Shown here: positions 60,400-64,000 of the stretch, piece after piece | How the letters are laid out: every line of letters starts with the position of its first letter | Numbering within the stretch: position 1 is the stretch's first letter | From: Limnephilus marmoratus | Taxonomy: Eukaryota; Arthropoda; Insecta; Trichoptera; Limnephilidae | Reading direction: 5' to 3' | Length of the DNA: 64,000 nt | Assembly: GCA_917880885.1 (NCBI GenBank) | Contig: OU862917.1 | Span: forward strand, 24,292,104 to 24,356,103 | The notes under the pieces: generated by a model | What the model saw: the letters and a program-made list of their open reading frames with translations, nothing else | Told to the model about the DNA's origin: nothing | The model's database searches: none | Program-made: the position numbers and the translations under genes

Positions 60400-61516
60400 A
60401 TAAAACCGTTATTAAGAATATGTGCAAAATAATATTGTGAAACGTATTGTAAACGAAGTGAACAGTGTAAACACAGTGTTTTAAAACTCGAGACTAGCAT
60501 AGAACATTCACCAGATGTGGTCATCTGTTCGACCCTTGGGTGCCTGCCTGCCTGCCTGCCGTGCCTCTTGACCCCCGCCTCATCCCCGCACCAGTACGAC
60601 TTGTCCGGTGCGTCGCGCATCGAGAAGGCCCTTCTCAGAAACGCATGAGTCCTGCAGTCTGCACCCCTAGCTGAAGCGGCCGTTCTCAGAAGGATAGAGA
60701 AATAAGAGAAAAAAAATAAGAATATTATCATCTAGTGACCTCTGTTCCCCTAACTGCAGTCCCCGCTGCCCCACCATCACCCGCCACCACCACCCGCCCC
60801 GAGCTCATGGAAGGATGACATCGGATTCAAATGGAGTGGTATTACTTATAACTTATAAGCATTACAGTGATATAAATGCGACCCCCGCTGCCCCACCGAC
60901 CGTCGCGACGCGGAAGGATGACGTCGGACTCTGCCCGCTAATTCTGTTCTTGATAGGAAGTGATTTACTTATAAACATTTTACAATGATTAGACATTATA
61001 CGAAACATTTTGGAATGAACTTTACAAAGATATAGCATTTTACGAAGACATAAATAATGTATAGTGATAAGACAGCATATATTTTCTTCAGTGTTAGTTA
61101 TTTTTAGTAGTTAATATTTAATTAATAGTTTAAAAATGGCTAATGTTAATATTTAATAAATAGTAGTTTAAAAAAAAAACTCAAGTGAAAGTGGTTTAAA
61201 ACAATAAAATTAATAATAATAAACCGTTGACAGTGACAAGATACACACACATATATATTTTTTTCTCTAGTGTTAATTTCATGTCGTTTGTTGTTGTTTT
61301 TCACAATAATCGTTATGAATTTCCGGTTTATTATGGTTGTTTTTGCGTATGTGTAAGTTAGATTAAGTTTGGTTAAGTTATATTAGGTTATATTAAGTTA
61401 AATTAAGTTAGATTAAGTTAGATTAAGTTAGATTAAGTGAGATTAAGTTAGATTAAGTAGAGTAAGTTAGATTAAGGATGTAAAGCTAGTTTGTAAGAAG
61501 TAGTCCGTGGGAGGGA
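60400..61516 (+). other. probable 5' leader of the RTE-like LINE
   Basis: A GC-rich part (60530-60960) contains a CCTG run (60541-60558) and two related units with CCCCGCTGCCCCACC and GGAAGGATGAC(A/G)TCGGA (60760-60830 and 60884-60935). A 10-bp tandem repeat GATTAAGTTA follows (about 61355-61480, roughly ten units), then AGTAGTCCGTGGGAGGGA before the ATG. Repeated leader units could be an internal promoter; this is inference. Confidence 0.5.
61355..61480 (+). repeat. 10-bp tandem repeat (GATTAAGTTA)n
   Basis: About ten to eleven units with minor variants (GATTAAGTGA, GATTAAGTAGA), ending about 40 bp before the RTE-like ATG. Confidence 0.9.
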
Positions 61517-64000
61517 ATGGCCGACACAGGTGTCGATGAGACTCGCTATCCATCACATCGCCAACCCTTCGGTGGCGCAAAGAGGAGGACGGAACGTGAG
61601 CAATGCCGAATTGGCACATGGAATATAAGAGGAGGGATGGAAAGAAAGATGAATGAATTATGTGATACAATGAAAGGCAAATGTTTGGACGTACTTTGTA
61701 TAACTGAGAGTATGAAAAAGGGGAGCGGTACATTGCAGCATGATGATAAGTTCGTAATCTGGTCTGGGAGACCAGACACGGAGAGGGCTTGTCAGGGTGT
61801 TGCAGCGCTACTGTCTCCCAGAATGGTTGAATGTATGTTGCAGTTTGAATGTGTAACTCCAAGAATAATGTGGATCCGATTCAAAATTGGTTTAACAAGG
61901 GTGTTTCTTATTATTTGCTATGCCCCTGTTAATTCTGAAAGTGACGAAGTGAAAAATGATTTTTGGACTGGTGTGAATGATGTTATGAGACTAAAAGAGT
62001 TGAATGAAAGGATTATTATGGCGGGCGATTTGAATGGGTGGGTCGGTATTAGACGTGACGGATTTGATTCGGCCTTAGGTATGTTCGGGGATAAAAGAAC
62101 GAATGATAACGGGAACAGAATACTTGAGGTATGTTTAGAGTGGAACCTTTTTGTGTCGAATACTTTCTTTGATCATAAAGGTATCCATCAGTATACGTGG
62201 GAAAGAGGAATTGAAAGATCAATAATCGATTTTGTAGTAATTGACTCTAGGTTGAGAGCCGTTACCGAGGACACAAGAGTTTTCAGAGGGGCTGAGGTTG
62301 AAACTGACCACTTTCTGGTGGTGTCAAAAGTAAACCTCTTTCGCGGCTGGCGCTCTAAGGTGAAAACGGTATCAGCTCCAACTAGAATCAAAATAGAAAA
62401 ACTACAAAACGAGTATGTCAGAAGTGAGTATGAGAAGTGTGCAGAAATGAGATTGAATGAGAAGGAAATGAACGGTCTAAGCATAGAGGAAACATGGAAC
62501 CACATTAAGGTGAGTCTATGCGAATCTGCTAGAGACGTGTGTGGAATAAGTAAGCAAGGTAGGAAAAAAGGTGATGCATGGTGGGATGATGAGATCAAAG
62601 CACTGGTCTCAGAGAAGAAGAAAGCATGGTTACATCTGATAGCGACTGGCAGTGTTTCAAGCGAAGAGAGAGATCGAGCGAAAGAAGTGTATAAGGTATG
62701 CAAGAAAAGAGTAAGTGTTGGGGTGAAAGAACGGAAAAAACGCCTGGAAGAAGAAGAGGGAATCAAAATGACAAACCACTTCCAAGAAAACATAAAACTG
62801 TTTTGGAAGGAGGTCAAAAGATCCCGGAGTGGACCAGAGAACGGAAGCATGAAAGTGATAAAATCGAAAGATGGACAAATGTTGACGAATGAGAATGAAA
62901 TTAAAGAGAGATGGATGAAATATTTCGAGGAGGTCTTCGAAAGTAACCCGAGTGACTGTGATCCAAGCGGTGAATCGGTTATGAACGATGATGGAGTGAA
63001 TGTTACCAAAATCAGCATGGATGAAATAAAAAAATCTATTAAATGTATGAAAAATGGTAAGGCTGTGGGTTTCGACAATATTGCTGCCGAATACTTTAAA
63101 GGAGATAGCCGTATTATTCTCACATGGTTGTGCAGACTTTTTAACCAATGTTTAGAGGAGGGTTACACGCCATTAGATTGGAGAAGGGCTGTAATCATGC
63201 CATTGTACAAAGGTAAAGGGTCACGTATGGAATGTGGGAATCATAGGGCTATTAGCCTTCTTAGTACAGTGGGCAAGTTGTATGGTAGAATATTGATTGA
63301 AAGGGTAAGAATGGAAACAAAAGATAAAATATGGGATGTGCAAGGTGCTTTTATGAGTGGAAGGGGATGCATGGACCAGATTTTCTCATTGCGTATGCTC
63401 ACTGAAAAGTTTCTTGCAAAAAAACAGAAACTCTTCTGTGCCTTTGTAGATCTACAAAAAGCATACGACCGAGTTGACAGGAAAAAGCTATGGAAGGTAT
63501 TATCCAAGTATGGAGTGAATAAGTATCTCATACAGGCAATTGCGTCTCTGTATGAGGGAAGCGTTGCATGTGTTAGGGTGAACGGCGATTTTACGGGGTG
63601 GTTTGACATCACAAAAGGTGTTAAACAAGGCTGCGTAATGTCGCCGTGGTTATTCAATCTATATATGGATAATTGTATGCAAGAATTGAAAGAGATGGGA
63701 TTGGGTGCGAAATTGAGTAATCTAGAAGTATGTTGCCTGTTGTATGCTGATGATGCGGTGCTGATATCTAACAGTATGGAAGATCTACAGTCTCTCGTGT
63801 CAAGAATGAACGAAGTATGCATGAAGAATGAGTTAATGATGAATGTAAGTAAGTCTAAAGTCATGGTGTTTGAAAGAGAGAGTACGAAAACAGTATGCAA
63901 TATAGTTGTGAATGATGAATACTTGGAGCAGGTGGATGAGTTTGTTTATTTGGGAAGTATGTTTACGAGAGATGGGAAGGCTGATAGAGATATTGAAAGA
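61517..64000 (+). CDS. RTE-like LINE polyprotein, intact, runs off window
   Basis: 828 codons from the ATG at 61517 (MADTGVDETRYPSH) to the edge with no stop (checked codon by codon). Endonuclease: CRIGTWNIRGGM, CITESMKK (catalytic Glu), IIMAGDLNGWVG, DFVVIDSR, TDHFLVV. Reverse transcriptase: GKAVGFDNIAAEYF, AVIMPLYKGKGSRMECGNHR, AISLLSTVGKLYGRIL, GAFMSGRGCMDQIF, CAFVDLQKAYDRVD (motif A), KGVKQGCVMSPWLFNLYMD (B), LLYADDAVLIS (YADD), YLGSMFTRDGK. The enzyme nicks target DNA and copies its own RNA there. The 3' end beyond the edge is represented by the truncated relative at 19105-19795. All catalytic blocks are present, so this may be an active or very recent copy. Confidence 0.93.
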   Translation, partial: MADTGVDETRYPSHRQPFGGAKRRTEREQCRIGTWNIRGGMERKMNELCDTMKGKCLDVLCITESMKKGSGTLQHDDKFVIWSGRPDTERACQGVAALLSPRMVECMLQFECVTPRIMWIRFKIGLTRVFLIICYAPVNSESDEVKNDFWTGVNDVMRLKELNERIIMAGDLNGWVGIRRDGFDSALGMFGDKRTNDNGNRILEVCLEWNLFVSNTFFDHKGIHQYTWERGIERSIIDFVVIDSRLRAVTEDTRVFRGAEVETDHFLVVSKVNLFRGWRSKVKTVSAPTRIKIEKLQNEYVRSEYEKCAEMRLNEKEMNGLSIEETWNHIKVSLCESARDVCGISKQGRKKGDAWWDDEIKALVSEKKKAWLHLIATGSVSSEERDRAKEVYKVCKKRVSVGVKERKKRLEEEEGIKMTNHFQENIKLFWKEVKRSRSGPENGSMKVIKSKDGQMLTNENEIKERWMKYFEEVFESNPSDCDPSGESVMNDDGVNVTKISMDEIKKSIKCMKNGKAVGFDNIAAEYFKGDSRIILTWLCRLFNQCLEEGYTPLDWRRAVIMPLYKGKGSRMECGNHRAISLLSTVGKLYGRILIERVRMETKDKIWDVQGAFMSGRGCMDQIFSLRMLTEKFLAKKQKLFCAFVDLQKAYDRVDRKKLWKVLSKYGVNKYLIQAIASLYEGSVACVRVNGDFTGWFDITKGVKQGCVMSPWLFNLYMDNCMQELKEMGLGAKLSNLEVCCLLYADDAVLISNSMEDLQSLVSRMNEVCMKNELMMNVSKSKVMVFERESTKTVCNIVVNDEYLEQVDEFVYLGSMFTRDGKADRDIER

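Noticed and set aside
62188..63900. Long - strand frames of 311, 163 and 219 aa
   Set aside because: Antisense shadows of the intact RTE-like polyprotein on the + strand.
1..64000. CRISPR arrays, operons, riboswitches, bacterial promoters
   Set aside because: Searched by eye and not present; tandem repeats here lack CRISPR repeat-spacer form and the sequence is eukaryotic.

Overview
This is AT-rich animal nuclear DNA from an insect, most probably a moth or butterfly. The evidence is two insect gene families with ordinary GT/AG introns, Helitron ends of the lepidopteran type (5' TC plus TAATATTATAAA, 3' CTAG, inserted between A and T), and a dense load of insect retroelements, SINEs and hAT/mariner relics. 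No bacterial-style genes, CRISPR array, rRNA or clearly functional tRNA gene was seen.

Host genes: (1) A UDP-glycosyltransferase (UGT) on the + strand, with four exons at 12669-25518. Its signal-peptide exon was not found. (2) A sensory neuron membrane protein 1-like gene (SNMP1, CD36 family) on the - strand, with all eight exons from 55185 down to 29844. Every SNMP1 junction is phase-consistent, giving 544 aa from the preferred start. The two genes converge on an AT-rich gap of about 4.3 kb. UGTs and SNMPs both belong to insect chemosensory and detoxification biology, but nothing here shows that they are co-regulated.

Layout: 1-737 end of a Copia element; 900-12668 LINE, SINE and Helitron fragments and a perfect 453-bp palindrome; 12669-25518 UGT, whose 9-kb last intron holds LINE, RTE and SINE copies and a MITE with periodic subterminal repeats; 28.8-29.2 kb LINE relic between inverted repeats; 29844-55185 SNMP1, whose introns carry a hAT (32.9-33.9 kb), a gutted mariner-like element (34.0-35.4 kb), a hAT nested in a MITE (38.0-38.9 kb), a minisatellite made of splice-acceptor-like units (41.0-42.2 kb), a young LTR element (45957-49927) and a larger hAT with a higher-order tandem repeat (51329-53499); 56.8-60.3 kb an almost complete CR1-group LINE on the - strand; 60.4-64.0 kb an RTE-like LINE whose open frame runs off the right edge.

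Most notable: (a) a Ty3/gypsy-type element with identical LTRs and one intact 898-codon frame encoding Gag, protease and integrase but no reverse transcriptase or RNase H; (b) four LINE 3' tails that share one RNA fold of fixed geometry with covarying stems; (c) three long-inverted-repeat elements carrying the hammerhead-type core CTGANGA - stem - GAAAC; (d) SNMP1 intron 3, largely a 19-bp minisatellite that repeats the acceptor TTTTCAG of exon 4. All readings are by eye. No alignment, folding or database search was run.
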